A DNA stretch of 64,000 nt from Actinomycetales bacterium (GTDB lineage: Bacteria; Actinomycetota; Actinomycetes; S36-B12; UBA5976). The translations under genes and the position numbers were made by a program. Below are positions 23,991 to 33,546 of the stretch, one piece after another (position 1 is the stretch's first letter; each line of letters begins with the position of its first letter). Where the stretch lies: contig JAIXQF010000001.1 of NCBI GenBank assembly GCA_027484085.1, positions 68,742 through 132,741 of the forward strand, written 5' to 3'. A model generated the notes under the pieces. The model was not told the origin of the DNA and ran no database searches. It saw only the letters and a program-made list of their open reading frames with translations.

Positions 23991-24991
23991 CGGTTAACGA
24001 AACATTGGCGCAAGCAAGTAACGCCATGGTTTACGGTTCCATGACTGCTTTCACTGGAGCAATGGTGGCATTTAGCATTTCGCTTGCAAAGGGTCGCAAA
24101 CTCGAATCTATCGAAGACGCGGCGCAACGAACTAGCACTTCACATCAAGTTCGCATGGGATCAACTGCAACCTTAGATAAGCCTGCGGTTTCTACTGCAC
24201 TCACCGATGGTGAGGATCTTGGCGAGGGACGTCGTGCTGGAAATATTGGCATGTCATTAACCTGGCTAGGAACATTGCTACTGGGCGCAGCTCTTCTGTT
24301 TCGTGGGCTTTCGGTAAGCAGGCCACCAATTGGAAACATGTATGAGTTCTCGCTTGCTGCAGGTTTTGCAGTCTCGCTCACATACTGTTTGTTATCGATT
24401 TCACGCGACCTACGCTGGTTAGGTTTGTTTATTACGGTCCCAGTTTTACTTGACTTGGGACTTGCTCTAACTGTCCTTTACACAGACAGCGCGCAACTTG
24501 TTCCAGCTTTGAATTCCTACTGGTTAGCAATTCACGTCTCGGCCGCGATTGTTTCGTTTGGAGCATTCACTGTTGGTGCTGCACTCTCGGCTCTTTACCT
24601 AGTGGCACAAGTTGCGGAAGATCGCGCTGCTGATGGCAAGGAACCAGGACGCAGTGCGGCAATCGCGCAACGTATTCCTTCCGCAGACCGACTTGATTTA
24701 ATGTCCTATCGAATTCATGCGTTCATGTTTCCAATCTGGACTTTTGCGGTTATCGCAGGAGCGATCTGGGCGGAAGCGGCTTGGGGTCGGTACTGGGGCT
24801 GGGATCCAAAGGAGACCTGGGCCTTCATTACTTGGGTGGTTTACGCGGCATATTTACACGCCAGAGCAACTGCAGGTTGGCGCGGAAAGAAAGCGGCTTA
24901 CGTTGCCATAGGTGGTTATGCAACCATTTTGTTCAACTACTTCATTGTGAACATTTTTGTGCAAGGCCTGCATTCATATTCAGGCCTGTAA
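23987..24991 (+). CDS. ccsB: CcsB/CcsA, heme-handling cytochrome c synthetase subunit
   Basis: 334 aa, multi-pass. The tryptophan-rich heme motif WGWDPKETWAFITW (about 265-280) and flanking histidines (YRIHAFMFPIW, LHSYSG) define the CcsA/CcsB family. It is coupled to resB. Its presence implies c-type cytochromes and therefore a heme supply, which matters given the missing hem genes next to rex. Confidence 0.95.
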   Translation: MTVNETLAQASNAMVYGSMTAFTGAMVAFSISLAKGRKLESIEDAAQRTSTSHQVRMGSTATLDKPAVSTALTDGEDLGEGRRAGNIGMSLTWLGTLLLGAALLFRGLSVSRPPIGNMYEFSLAAGFAVSLTYCLLSISRDLRWLGLFITVPVLLDLGLALTVLYTDSAQLVPALNSYWLAIHVSAAIVSFGAFTVGAALSALYLVAQVAEDRAADGKEPGRSAAIAQRIPSADRLDLMSYRIHAFMFPIWTFAVIAGAIWAEAAWGRYWGWDPKETWAFITWVVYAAYLHARATAGWRGKKAAYVAIGGYATILFNYFIVNIFVQGLHSYSGL

Positions 24992-24998
24992 GAACGCG

Positions 24999-25256
24999 CT
25001 ATCGCTTCGGCGATAAATCCCGCAAGAAACTTGGATCATCATCTGGCGCAAAAACATCGTCATCGCCACGACCCCAGCCACGACCATTTGTGCGGCCAAA
25101 TAGCAGCCATAGCACTGGACCAACGACGGGGAAGAAAAGAATGATCGCTACCCAGACAAATTTTGGAAGCGCTTTCGGATTTTGAGTTTGTAGACAATCA
25201 ACCAGGGCATAAACCGAAAGGCCTATGACTAAAACCGTTAATACGAAGCGAGGCAT
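24999..25256 (-). CDS. small PLDc_N-domain membrane protein
   Basis: 85 aa from the ATG at 25256; the track start at 25283 would include the -10 element. Two helices (MPRFVLTVLVIGLSVYALVD and FVWVAIILFFPVVGPVLWLLFG) match the phospholipase-D N-terminal (PLDc_N) module, without any catalytic PLD domain. The acidic tail (GRGDDDVFAPDDD) is cytoplasmic. Common as an orphan near men genes in Actinobacteria; function unknown. Confidence 0.8.
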   Translation of the reverse strand: MPRFVLTVLVIGLSVYALVDCLQTQNPKALPKFVWVAIILFFPVVGPVLWLLFGRTNGRGWGRGDDDVFAPDDDPSFLRDLSPKR

Positions 25257-25262
25257 AGTTAG

Positions 25263-25268
25263 ATCGTA
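25263..25268 (-). promoter_or_regulatory. -10 element of the PLDc_N gene
   Basis: Minus-strand TACGAT, six bases before the ATG at 25256. Confidence 0.55.
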
Positions 25269-25298
25269 AGTCAGAATTCGCAACTTTGCGAACAGACG

Positions 25299-25304
25299 TA
25301 AACT
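25299..25304 (+). promoter_or_regulatory. -10 element of the DUF4229 gene
   Basis: TAAACT, six bases before the GTG at 25311; it faces away from the divergent -10 at 25263-25268. Confidence 0.55.
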
Positions 25305-25310
25305 AATGAG

Positions 25311-25556
25311 GTGAACCCATTCATTACTTACACGCTGGCCAGACTCGGACTTCTTGCGATCACATTAGGTATTGGTTACCTATTTGGCCTGCGTGGCCCA
25401 TTACTGATAATCCTGGGTTTTCTTGGTTCAGGAATTTTGTCTTTGGTGATGTTAAACAATCAGAGATCCCAATTGGGCGGACGCATTTCAGGTTACTTTG
25501 CCAAGATCAACGAAAAGCTTGATGCGAATACTCGCAAGGAAGATTTAGACGATTAG
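25311..25556 (+). CDS. DUF4229-like small membrane protein
   Basis: 81 aa, GTG start. Two hydrophobic segments (FITYTLARLGLLAITLGIGYLFG and LLIILGFLGSGILSLVMLN) followed by a basic/polar tail (GRISGYFAKINEKLDANTRKE). The length and the YTLARLGLL opening fit DUF4229, found beside menA in Actinobacteria. Leaderless start. Its stop is two bases from the convergent menA stop. Confidence 0.75.
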   Translation: MNPFITYTLARLGLLAITLGIGYLFGLRGPLLIILGFLGSGILSLVMLNNQRSQLGGRISGYFAKINEKLDANTRKEDLDD

Positions 25557-25558
25557 CT

Positions 25559-26452
25559 TTACATTCCGTTTGGTGACAACCAGATAGCGACGGAAAGCAT
25601 TCCTGAAAATAGTAAAAGCATCCGAGCAGTATCAGCTAGCACAGGTATCAAAGCCGGACCAGTAACTCCGCTGCGCATTGCTTGCAACGGGCGTCGCGCA
25701 CTCAAGATTGCAAACAATCCAATGAATGCACTCTCTGGACCGGTTTCGGAAAAGTTCATAGCCAGTGGCATAAAGAATCCAACCAAAATGCAAGCGCGAT
25801 AAAGTTCTCGAGTTTTTGCATCGCCTAGGCGAACTGCCAAGGTTCGTTTACCTGAAAGTGCATCTGTTGGAATGTCTCTTAAGTTGTTTGCAACCAAAAT
25901 CGCAGTTGAAAGCGCACCGCAGGCAACACCTCCGAGTAACGACAGCAAGGTAATTCGACCCGTTTGGCTTGCGCTGGTGCCGGCAACGGCAACTAGTCCA
26001 AAGAATACGAATACAAACGCTTCACCGTAACCTGCATACCCATATGGTTTAGATCCACCGGTATAAAACCAAGCCGCCGCAATCGCTGAAAGTCCAATGG
26101 GAATCAGTAACCAAAACTGGCTTAGCAAGACCATTCCAAGTCCAGCTAGGGCGCTAACTCCAAACGCAATGAAGGCTGCCCGTCGTACTTCATCAGGAGT
26201 AGCTAACTTTTGGCCAACCAGACGAACCGGGCCGACTCGATTTTCATCGGTTCCGCGAATGCCATCGCTGTAGTCATTCGCGTAGTTGACTCCGACTTGA
26301 AGTGCCAGACTCACGACCAGAGCGAGTAACGCTATAACTGGTCGAAAAGATCCTTCAAACTCGGCAATTGCAGTTCCAACCAAAACTGGCGCCACTGCAG
26401 CAGGCAGCGTTTTAGGTCGGGTACCTGCAATCCATTCGTCACGAGTGGCCAT
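25559..26452 (-). CDS. menA: 1,4-dihydroxy-2-naphthoate polyprenyltransferase
   Basis: 297 aa, UbiA-type, about nine helices. The two Asp-rich motifs are NYANDYSDGIRGTD and NNLRDIPTD, which bind the prenyl diphosphate through Mg. It attaches the polyprenyl tail to DHNA, giving demethylmenaquinone for MenG. It follows menE on the same strand with an 8-base gap; AAGGAAC precedes the ATG. Confidence 0.96.
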   Translation of the reverse strand: MATRDEWIAGTRPKTLPAAVAPVLVGTAIAEFEGSFRPVIALLALVVSLALQVGVNYANDYSDGIRGTDENRVGPVRLVGQKLATPDEVRRAAFIAFGVSALAGLGMVLLSQFWLLIPIGLSAIAAAWFYTGGSKPYGYAGYGEAFVFVFFGLVAVAGTSASQTGRITLLSLLGGVACGALSTAILVANNLRDIPTDALSGKRTLAVRLGDAKTRELYRACILVGFFMPLAMNFSETGPESAFIGLFAILSARRPLQAMRSGVTGPALIPVLADTARMLLLFSGMLSVAIWLSPNGM

Positions 26453-26460
26453 GAAGTTCC

Positions 26461-27762
26461 TTAATGATTTGTTCCTGGATGCGGAAATAGTTTTTGCGTA
26501 GTTTCGTTGGCAGCTTGCATACGCAAACTTATCCGATCGATTTTTCCAGAATCGAGCATGGGTAGCGAAGTAACAAACTGTACGGTTCGGGGAACTGCAG
26601 CTCTTCCAATTTGTTCCCGAATAGTTGATTGAATTTCGGAAACTAAATTCGAAGTATCAGACATGTGGTTTCTAGTTACTACATATGCAATTGGAATCGA
26701 GCCCCAGAGTTCGTCTTGTAAATCAATGACAGCAACATCCTCTATCGCAGGATGATGTCGAATCAAAGACTCAACTGCGCTAAGCGCAACATTTACGCCA
26801 CCGACGGTCACCACGTCATCTAACCGACCCAAGATATGTAGGAGTCCACTTGAATCTAGTTTTCCGACATCATGCGTTTGGACTTGGCCAGAAATAAAAC
26901 TAACTCCATCCAAATCTGGTCGTAACCGATATCCGCTTGCAGTTACTGTGCCAGAAATTGTCACGCGGCCAGGTTCAATGTCATCTTTCGTTCCCACAGA
27001 AATACTCACACCATCTAGGGGGCGTCCATCAAATACACAGCCGCCACAGGTTTCTGTCATGCCATAGGACACCGAGACTTTGATTCCCAGTTCCCGCATT
27101 CTGTTGAGCATGGGTTGAGGAGTGGCAGCTGCACCACTTAGCACCAGGTCGTATGACTGCAGCGCTTCAATTCCGACACTTCCAGATTCGAGTAGACGAG
27201 CAATTTGAGTTGGCACTAAGGAAACCATTAAGGCACGACCATCGCCATCACTTTGCCGCACTGCGCGCATGGTGGTTGCTGCAAAAGCTGCGGCTTCAAA
27301 AGTTCTAGCGCCACCAACACTTGGATCAATTTCGAATGGACTGTTGTGATACCAAGACCTAACCAGCACCATGATTCCGGCAATCCGATGAGCCGGCATC
27401 GATACCACCCAGCGATTGTTTGTACCAAACCGATTTCCAAAAGCGGTCGCAGATGCTAAGAGTGCTTGCTGACTGAGTAGCACACCCTTTGGCGATCCGG
27501 TTGACCCTGAAGTTGCACTGACAATTGCGATGTCATTGGATTCAAGTGGAAAGTTTGGATCCTCTGGTCGCAGTGCCTCCAAGGTTTGCCGCACAATAAA
27601 TTCTGGCGATTCTGCCATTGGGGCAATCGCAGGGCCACTGCCATCCAATGCTGGCCCAATTACTGAAGCCAATTTCAGGACGCCGCCCATGCCAGGGGGA
27701 ACCGTCACCGCTTTTAGTACCCGCGGATTCTGGCTTTTTCTGGATGTGTGGGATTGCGTCAT
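26461..27762 (-). CDS. menE: o-succinylbenzoate-CoA ligase
   Basis: 433 aa, shorter than typical adenylating enzymes but within range for actinobacterial MenE. ATP loop: VSATSGSTGSPKGVLL. Further motifs: VSYGMTETCGGCVFDG, LGRLDDVVTVGGVNV, and the C-terminal catalytic lysine in LDSGKIDRISLR. It activates OSB for MenB. TAGGCT lies seven bases before the ATG, so it probably has a leaderless transcript; it is divergent from menB across 53 bases. Confidence 0.93.
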   Translation of the reverse strand: MTQSHTSRKSQNPRVLKAVTVPPGMGGVLKLASVIGPALDGSGPAIAPMAESPEFIVRQTLEALRPEDPNFPLESNDIAIVSATSGSTGSPKGVLLSQQALLASATAFGNRFGTNNRWVVSMPAHRIAGIMVLVRSWYHNSPFEIDPSVGGARTFEAAAFAATTMRAVRQSDGDGRALMVSLVPTQIARLLESGSVGIEALQSYDLVLSGAAATPQPMLNRMRELGIKVSVSYGMTETCGGCVFDGRPLDGVSISVGTKDDIEPGRVTISGTVTASGYRLRPDLDGVSFISGQVQTHDVGKLDSSGLLHILGRLDDVVTVGGVNVALSAVESLIRHHPAIEDVAVIDLQDELWGSIPIAYVVTRNHMSDTSNLVSEIQSTIREQIGRAAVPRTVQFVTSLPMLDSGKIDRISLRMQAANETTQKLFPHPGTNH

Positions 27763-27769
27763 CGAGACT

Positions 27770-27775
27770 AGCCTA
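27770..27775 (-). promoter_or_regulatory. -10 element of menE
   Basis: Minus-strand TAGGCT, seven bases before the menE ATG. Confidence 0.5.
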
Positions 27776-27815
27776 GAGCGAAGAACTATTCCTCAAGAAT
27801 TTCCTAAGGTTTGCT

Positions 27816-28748
27816 ATGGATACCCGAACTAAGTACGTACTCCCACCAGTGGTTGCAGATGACAGTCCTGCCAAAACCGACCCAAGTTACTCATCGATCA
27901 CCACTGCCTGCGAATGGGTGCGAACGGGTGATTACACAGACATTATTTTGGAGCGCTCAACTGGCGAAGATTCTGGCATTGCCAAAATCACAATTAATCG
28001 TCCAGAAAAGCGAAATGCGTTTCGACCACAGACTGTTCAAGAGTTAATCCACGCCTTTGATGTGGTTCGTGACGATCCAAGTGTTGGTGTTGTAATTCTG
28101 ACCGGTCAAGGAGACTGGGCGTTTTGCAGTGGCGGCGATCAGATGATTCGTGGGGATGATGGATACATCGGTGACGATGCAGTTGCGCAGGCTGGTGTCG
28201 GTCGACTAAACGTTTTAGATTTACAAATTGCAATTCGGAGAATTCCAAAACCTGTGGTCGCCATGATTGCTGGCTATTCAATTGGTGGCGGACATGTGTT
28301 GCACGTAGTCTGCGATCTTTCGATTGCAGCCGACAACGCCCGCTTCGGACAGACTGGTCCAATCGTTGGCTCATTCGATGGCGGATACGGTTCAGGATTA
28401 CTCGCTCGTCACATTGGTCAAAAACGAGCTCGCGAGATTTGGTTCCTATGTCGTCAATACGGTGCCGAACAGGCCTATGACTGGGGCTTAGTGAATTCCG
28501 TTGTTCCAATTCAGGATTTAGAAATTGAAACAGTGCAATGGTGTCGTGAGATGCTGCGCCTATCTCCGCTTTCGCTACGAATGCTTAAAGCAAGTCACAA
28601 CGCAGCGGACGACGGCTTAGCTGGAATCCAGCAGCTTGCAGGTGACGCGACACTTCTCTTCTATATGAGTGAAGAAGCACAAGAAGGTCGCAACGCTTAC
28701 AAAGAAAAGCGACGACCTGATTTCACGCAGTTTCCAAAACGTCCATAG
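27816..28748 (+). CDS. menB: 1,4-dihydroxy-2-naphthoyl-CoA synthase
   Basis: 310 aa, crotonase fold. [20 protein letters not shown], then [19 protein letters not shown] (the SGGDQ oxyanion-hole segment typical of MenB), [19 protein letters not shown] and [14 protein letters not shown]. It closes the second ring of the naphthoquinone from OSB-CoA. TAAGGT lies five bases before the ATG, close to the leaderless layout. menC follows after 18 bases. Confidence 0.96.
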   Translation: MDTRTKYVLPPVVADDSPAKTDPSYSSITTACEWVRTGDYTDIILERSTGEDSGIAKITINRPEKRNAFRPQTVQELIHAFDVVRDDPSVGVVILTGQGDWAFCSGGDQMIRGDDGYIGDDAVAQAGVGRLNVLDLQIAIRRIPKPVVAMIAGYSIGGGHVLHVVCDLSIAADNARFGQTGPIVGSFDGGYGSGLLARHIGQKRAREIWFLCRQYGAEQAYDWGLVNSVVPIQDLEIETVQWCREMLRLSPLSLRMLKASHNAADDGLAGIQQLAGDATLLFYMSEEAQEGRNAYKEKRRPDFTQFPKRP

Positions 28749-28766
28749 CTTTTCGAAACGTTAGTT

Positions 28767-29816
28767 ATGTCTATTGCTGAGATTGCGGAACAGTCAGTTC
28801 CATTTGCGTTAAATCTAAATGCAAAGTTTCGCAATACTGTGGTTCGAACCGGAGTCTTGATTAGCGGCTCTTCAGGCTGGGGAGAATTTGCGCCGTTTCC
28901 TGAATATAACGATGACGTTTGTTCTAGGTGGCTAGCAGGTGCACTCGAAGCAGCATTTGGAGTATTTCCGGCGAAGTTGCGAAACTCCGTACCGGTTAAC
29001 TCGATTATTCCAATACTGAGTGTTGAGCAAACTATTTTGTCGGTTGAAACTGCAATCAAAGAATATGGGATGACAACATTCAAGATAAAAGTTGCTGACC
29101 ACCAGGAGTCCTTACCAAATGATTTGGAACGTGTGCAGGCAGTCCGAGCGACTTTAGATCGCAGCGGTATCGATGGAAAAATTCGAATTGATGCTAACGG
29201 AAGATGGACAGCTGTCCAGGCAATTGCTGCAATTCAGGCACTCGATCATGCTGCTGGTGGGCTGGATTATGTGGAACAACCTTGTGTGACGATTTCAGAA
29301 TTGAGTGAGTTAAAGAGCGCAATGCAAAACTGGGAACAACCAGTAAAGATTGCCGTTGACGAGTCACTTCGGATGACCGATTCAGTCGACTTGGCAGCAA
29401 TTAGATCTGTGGCCGACATTGTTGTAGTGAAGGCGATTCCATTAGGTGGGGTCCAGCGAGCACTCGATCTGGTTGCTGAGCTTGGGTTACCTGCAGTTGT
29501 TAGTGGATCGCTAGATTCATCAGTTGGCTTATCCAGCGGAATTGCATTGGCGTCGAGCATTCCGCAGCTATATGGGGCTTGCGGAATAGGTACTGGCACG
29601 TTGTTTGCTCAGGATCTAGTTACCCCAACAACTTTGCCAACAAATGGAGAGTTGCCGGTTCGCCGAGCGACCCCAGATGCACACCTGCTCGCTTCCGCAG
29701 CTGCAAATGTCGACGTGAGCGATCGACTTTGGTGGCAACAGCGCATTGTGCGAGCATGGCAGAGCGGTGCCAAAGATTTGGTGAGTCCGGCCGTGCGAGA
29801 GGTAGTAGAACAATGA
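28767..29816 (+). CDS. menC: o-succinylbenzoate synthase
   Basis: 349 aa, enolase superfamily. The catalytic KxK is in TFKIKVAD; metal ligands are in RIDANGRW, DYVEQPC and VDESLRM; the second lysine is in VVKAIPLGG. It dehydrates SHCHC to o-succinylbenzoate. It is coupled to menD by an ATGA overlap. MenH, which makes SHCHC, is not in this window. Confidence 0.93.
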   Translation: MSIAEIAEQSVPFALNLNAKFRNTVVRTGVLISGSSGWGEFAPFPEYNDDVCSRWLAGALEAAFGVFPAKLRNSVPVNSIIPILSVEQTILSVETAIKEYGMTTFKIKVADHQESLPNDLERVQAVRATLDRSGIDGKIRIDANGRWTAVQAIAAIQALDHAAGGLDYVEQPCVTISELSELKSAMQNWEQPVKIAVDESLRMTDSVDLAAIRSVADIVVVKAIPLGGVQRALDLVAELGLPAVVSGSLDSSVGLSSGIALASSIPQLYGACGIGTGTLFAQDLVTPTTLPTNGELPVRRATPDAHLLASAAANVDVSDRLWWQQRIVRAWQSGAKDLVSPAVREVVEQ

Positions 29817-31450
29817 CAACAAATGCAACGGCACTTGCCCGAGCAATTGTGCAGTGCTGCCTTGACGCAGGTGTCGAAAATGTTGTGATCGCACCAGGTT
29901 CGCGGAATGCACCGCTTTCTTGGGCATTCGCTCAAGCTGAAAAAGCTGGTTTAGTTAAAGTCCAAGTTCGGATAGATGAACGTGATGCTGGATTTCTCGC
30001 TTTAGGCATTGCGAAGGCAACGGCAAAACCTGTTCCTGTTGTTGTAACCTCAGGGTCTGCTGTCGCTAACTTGATGCCGGCAGTTGTCGAAGCTTTCCAT
30101 AGCGCCGTCCCCGTAATTGTTTTGAGTGCTGATCGTCCGGCATCTGCCAGAGGAAAAAGTTCACCCCAAACCATAAATCAATTCGGAATGTTTGGAACTT
30201 TTGTTAAGACGCAACTCGACGCTACCTCTGATTTTGTTAATGGCCAGGAGATTTGCGATGCGGTTTTCTCGTCCGTCCATGGTCGCCCAGGTCCAGTGCA
30301 ATTAAATGTTCAATTTGAACTACCGCTGATGCCTGATGTTGCCGATCTAACTTGGCAACCATCGGCACCGCGGTTGAAGGCGATTCCAGGTACCGAATGT
30401 TCTCAACAAACCATCGAAGTTCCGGCTCGAGGAGCTTTTGTAATTGGTGACAATGCAGATCCGGAAGCCGTTGCAGAAATCAATCAAGTTTCACTAGCAA
30501 TTGGCTGGCCAATACTTTGGGAGCCAACAGCAAACGCACATATGTTTGAGAATTCGATTTCTCATGGTGTCGTTTTACTCCAGGCTGATGTCGCACCAAA
30601 AGTTGATGCGGTTGTAACGCTTGGAACAGTAGGTCTGTCACGTGCAGTATTGAGTTTGCTCAAGAGTGCCCCAGTTCATTTTGCAATTCATAGTGCCAGC
30701 GCGGGAACGGATTTACCCGATCCAGTTTCTAGTGCAAAAGAAATTTTTGAATGTGTACCAATGATGAAAGCTGTCATCGATGCAGACTGGTTAAGTCAGT
30801 GGAAAGCCTTGGATTACAAAGCATCAGCCGTGATCACGAACGCGTTAGCCCAAGACACACTTACTGGGCCAAGCGCCGCAAAACTAGTTTGGGACCAGGC
30901 GGGTGAAGGCGATCAACTATTTGTTGCTGCTTCTTGGCCGGTTCGCCACCTCGAGGCATATGCGGCAAACCGCGATGGCTTACGCGTCTTTGGAAACCGT
31001 GGCGCAAATGGAATAGATGGATTGATTTCAACAGCAATTGGTATTGGCCTGGGCACAAATAAAAGAACTGTCCTGCTCATGGGAGACATTGCATTCCTGC
31101 ACGATCTTGGTGGTTTGAATTTTGGGGAAGGACAAACTCAGCCAAACCTAACGGTCGTAGTTCTCGATAACAATGGCAGTGGAATCTTTAGCCAACTTGA
31201 ACAAGGTGCCGATGAATACCAAGAGCATTACGAGAAAGTTTTTGGCACTCCGCACGGCAAAGACCTTTGGGTAATTGCAGAATCATTAGGTATTCCAGCC
31301 AAGCAGGTAACTACAAAATCCGAGTTGAAATTTGCACTGGATAGTTTTGAAAAGATGCCCGGGATCAAAGTCGTAGTTTGCCTGACAGGTAGCCGCCGGG
31401 ACGAGAATGATTTGATTAAGCAAATTGTCTCTAATGTGCAAAACAGTTAA
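29813..31450 (+). CDS. menD: SEPHCHC synthase (2-oxoglutarate decarboxylase-type)
   Basis: 545 aa from the ATG overlapping the menC stop; the track ORF begins inside menC. ThDP enzyme: N-terminal VIAPGSRNAPLSWAF and RIDERDAGFLALG with the catalytic Glu, and C-terminal GDIAFLHDLGGLNFG ... VLDNNGSGIFS, the ThDP/Mg motif. It joins isochorismate and 2-oxoglutarate. MenF, the isochorismate source, is 3.7 kb away on the other strand. Confidence 0.95.
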   Translation: MTTNATALARAIVQCCLDAGVENVVIAPGSRNAPLSWAFAQAEKAGLVKVQVRIDERDAGFLALGIAKATAKPVPVVVTSGSAVANLMPAVVEAFHSAVPVIVLSADRPASARGKSSPQTINQFGMFGTFVKTQLDATSDFVNGQEICDAVFSSVHGRPGPVQLNVQFELPLMPDVADLTWQPSAPRLKAIPGTECSQQTIEVPARGAFVIGDNADPEAVAEINQVSLAIGWPILWEPTANAHMFENSISHGVVLLQADVAPKVDAVVTLGTVGLSRAVLSLLKSAPVHFAIHSASAGTDLPDPVSSAKEIFECVPMMKAVIDADWLSQWKALDYKASAVITNALAQDTLTGPSAAKLVWDQAGEGDQLFVAASWPVRHLEAYAANRDGLRVFGNRGANGIDGLISTAIGIGLGTNKRTVLLMGDIAFLHDLGGLNFGEGQTQPNLTVVVLDNNGSGIFSQLEQGADEYQEHYEKVFGTPHGKDLWVIAESLGIPAKQVTTKSELKFALDSFEKMPGIKVVVCLTGSRRDENDLIKQIVSNVQNS

Positions 31451-31459
31451 GGATCTAAC

Positions 31460-32587
31460 ATGCGGGCTCGTGATTTAGGAATCAAATTCGAAGGAAAACC
31501 TGGCGCGCTAAATTCCATCACCGATGTTCCCGGGCTTGAAGTTGGAATGGTCACCTTGATTTCAGGTGATGGGGAATTGATTGCCGATTCAGGTCCCGTT
31601 CGAACTGGTGTTACCGCAATCCTCCCGGTTGGAAAAGAAAACACTCAGAATGCGATTCCAGCGGGAATCTATTCTTTAAATGGCAATGGCGAAATGACAG
31701 GTTCGCACTGGATTAATGAAACCGGTGGCCTTTCCGGTCCAATCATGATTACCAATACTCATGCCGTTGGAACTGTTCATCGTGGCGTGATCGAATGGGT
31801 AAAGCAAAATTTCCCCGAGGCAGCAATGGAGTGGTTACTTCCTGTTGTAGCTGAAACCTGGGATGGCTACTTAAACGACATCAATGGTCCGCATGTTACG
31901 ACAGAGCATGCGGTGTCTGCTATTGATTCGGCATCAAGTGGTTTGGTAGATGAAGGCTCGCATGGTGGCGGTACCGGAATGAATTGTTACGGATTCAAAG
32001 GTGGCAACGGCACATCCTCAAGGACGGTTAACTTCGGTGGCAAAGAATATGTAGTTGGTGTTTTCGTGCAAGCCAACTTTGGAGATCGACGAGAGCTACG
32101 AATTCAAGGTATTGACATGTCGGATTTGGATGTTCCAAATCCAATGGATGAAACAAGCTGGCTGGAAAAAGATAAAGTACGTGCAGTACCTGGGGGAGCA
32201 GGTTCAGTAATTGTTGTGATTGCGACCAATGCACCGCTGCTTCCAGATCAGTGCCGAGCCTTAGCTCGCCGAGTACCTCTCGGATTAGCCAGAACAGGTA
32301 CAGCCGGTGGACATTTCAGCGGAGACATTTTCTTAGCAGTTTCAACTGCACAACCTGGTGAGCTATCGAGTGGATTCCCGGTACAAAGCCGAAATGAAGC
32401 CGGATTGAAGTCCCTTGAGTTCGTGCCTTGGAACTATTTAGACGCCTTCTTTACCGCCGTAGTCCAAGGTGTCGAAGAGTCCGTTTTGAATGCATTGGTT
32501 AACAACGCCACGATGGTGGGTCGAGATGGAAACACTTCCTACGCACTGCCTCACGATCAAGTTAAATCCCGTATTTCGCAGCCGTAA
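31460..32587 (+). CDS. DmpA/BapA-type P1-family aminopeptidase
   Basis: 375 aa, usual length. N-terminal nucleophile fold: ITDVPGLEVG, RTGVTAILPV, VDEGSHGGGTGMNCYGFKGG and GGAGSVIVVIATNAPLLP. Self-cleavage is expected between Gly248 and Ser249 in GGAGSV, exposing Ser249 as nucleophile, as in DmpA (Gly249/Ser250). Family members release N-terminal D-amino or beta-amino residues. AAGGA precedes the ATG; the gene runs 9 bases after menD and may share its transcript, with no obvious link to quinone synthesis. Confidence 0.9.
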   Translation: MRARDLGIKFEGKPGALNSITDVPGLEVGMVTLISGDGELIADSGPVRTGVTAILPVGKENTQNAIPAGIYSLNGNGEMTGSHWINETGGLSGPIMITNTHAVGTVHRGVIEWVKQNFPEAAMEWLLPVVAETWDGYLNDINGPHVTTEHAVSAIDSASSGLVDEGSHGGGTGMNCYGFKGGNGTSSRTVNFGGKEYVVGVFVQANFGDRRELRIQGIDMSDLDVPNPMDETSWLEKDKVRAVPGGAGSVIVVIATNAPLLPDQCRALARRVPLGLARTGTAGGHFSGDIFLAVSTAQPGELSSGFPVQSRNEAGLKSLEFVPWNYLDAFFTAVVQGVEESVLNALVNNATMVGRDGNTSYALPHDQVKSRISQP

Positions 32588-32642
32588 TCGCTGAATAGTC
32601 AGCCAATACAAGTACGGTTAATGCAACAAGGGAGAGAATCAG

Positions 32643-33500
32643 ATGGCCGAAAAATCAATGCGAGTTGATGTTGAACAACCTGCAAAAGCAAATCTCCCAA
32701 AACGTGTTTCCTATTCGCAGATGTCGCTTTACCAACAGTGTGGATTGAAGTATTTCTTTTCATACATTGATGGCTGGCGCGAGCCACCAACTTCCGCACT
32801 CGCAGGTGGCTCGATCACTCATGAAGTAATTGAGCACCTTTATCGATTGGCACCTGAAGATCGCACATTGGACGCGGCAATGGAACTACTTCGAGAGCAT
32901 GGCCCGCGAATGCTTAAGTCTGCCGAGTACCAGCCATTCGAATCTGACAACAAAATGAAACATAGCGTTAAAGAAGCAATTGAAAATTTGTTTAAAGTTG
33001 AAAATCCACCTGAAGTCGTTGTGCAACCAGAACATCTTGAAATGGAACTAAGTGTCGAGATTAATGGCGTTAACTTCTTTGGAAAGGTCGACCGATTTAC
33101 CGTTGATGGTGTAACTCGAGTTACTGATTACAAAACTGGTAAAAGTCCAGGAAAGTTTGTCGACGATAAGTTAGCGCAACCATATCTATATGCGTTGGGA
33201 TTCAAAACCCAACATGACATAGATGTAGATGAAGTAGAACTGATTTTCCTTAACGCCGAAGAAGTAGTGAGAAGGCCGGCAGATACCGGGCTTGTTATTT
33301 CTCAAGGTGAGAAACTTGCGCAGATGCGCGCGGGTAGCGAATACGATGTGCAAAATTCATCATGGGAGGCCAGAGTTTCACGCCTTTGCGATTACTGCGC
33401 CTTTGAACGAGTTTGCCCCGCTCGACGACCAGATGCACCAGTGCCTGGCTCATCGGAATGCGATACCAAGTTAAGTGACGCAGGACTCTTACATAAGTAG
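32643..33500 (+). CDS. RecB/Cas4-like PD-(D/E)XK nuclease with Fe-S cysteines
   Basis: 285 aa. Opening VSYSQMSLYQQCGLKYFFSYIDGW and GGSITHEVIEHLY are typical of RecB-family exonucleases; the core is TRVTDYKTGKSPG with the D-x-K catalytic pair. One Cys near residue 37 and the terminal CDYCAFERVCPAR give four cysteines for a 4Fe-4S cluster, as in Cas4/AddB. No helicase domain, no cas genes and no CRISPR array are nearby. Stand-alone homologues are widespread in Actinobacteria; likely DNA repair, precise role unknown. Confidence 0.85.
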   Translation: MAEKSMRVDVEQPAKANLPKRVSYSQMSLYQQCGLKYFFSYIDGWREPPTSALAGGSITHEVIEHLYRLAPEDRTLDAAMELLREHGPRMLKSAEYQPFESDNKMKHSVKEAIENLFKVENPPEVVVQPEHLEMELSVEINGVNFFGKVDRFTVDGVTRVTDYKTGKSPGKFVDDKLAQPYLYALGFKTQHDIDVDEVELIFLNAEEVVRRPADTGLVISQGEKLAQMRAGSEYDVQNSSWEARVSRLCDYCAFERVCPARRPDAPVPGSSECDTKLSDAGLLHK

Positions 33501-33534
33501 TCGACTGGCTGAATTGATTTACAGCTTGCGGTTC

Positions 33535-33540
33535 TAGACT
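33535..33540 (+). promoter_or_regulatory. -10 element of the 4-TM protein/P450 unit
   Basis: TAGACT, six bases before the ATG at 33547; a TTGATT lies 15 bases upstream of it. Confidence 0.55.
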
Positions 33541-33546
33541 TACCTC

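Noticed and set aside
32643-33500. cas4 gene of a CRISPR system
   Set aside because: Shares the nuclease core and Cys set with Cas4, but no cas1/cas2 or array is present and it fits the stand-alone actinobacterial RecB-like family.
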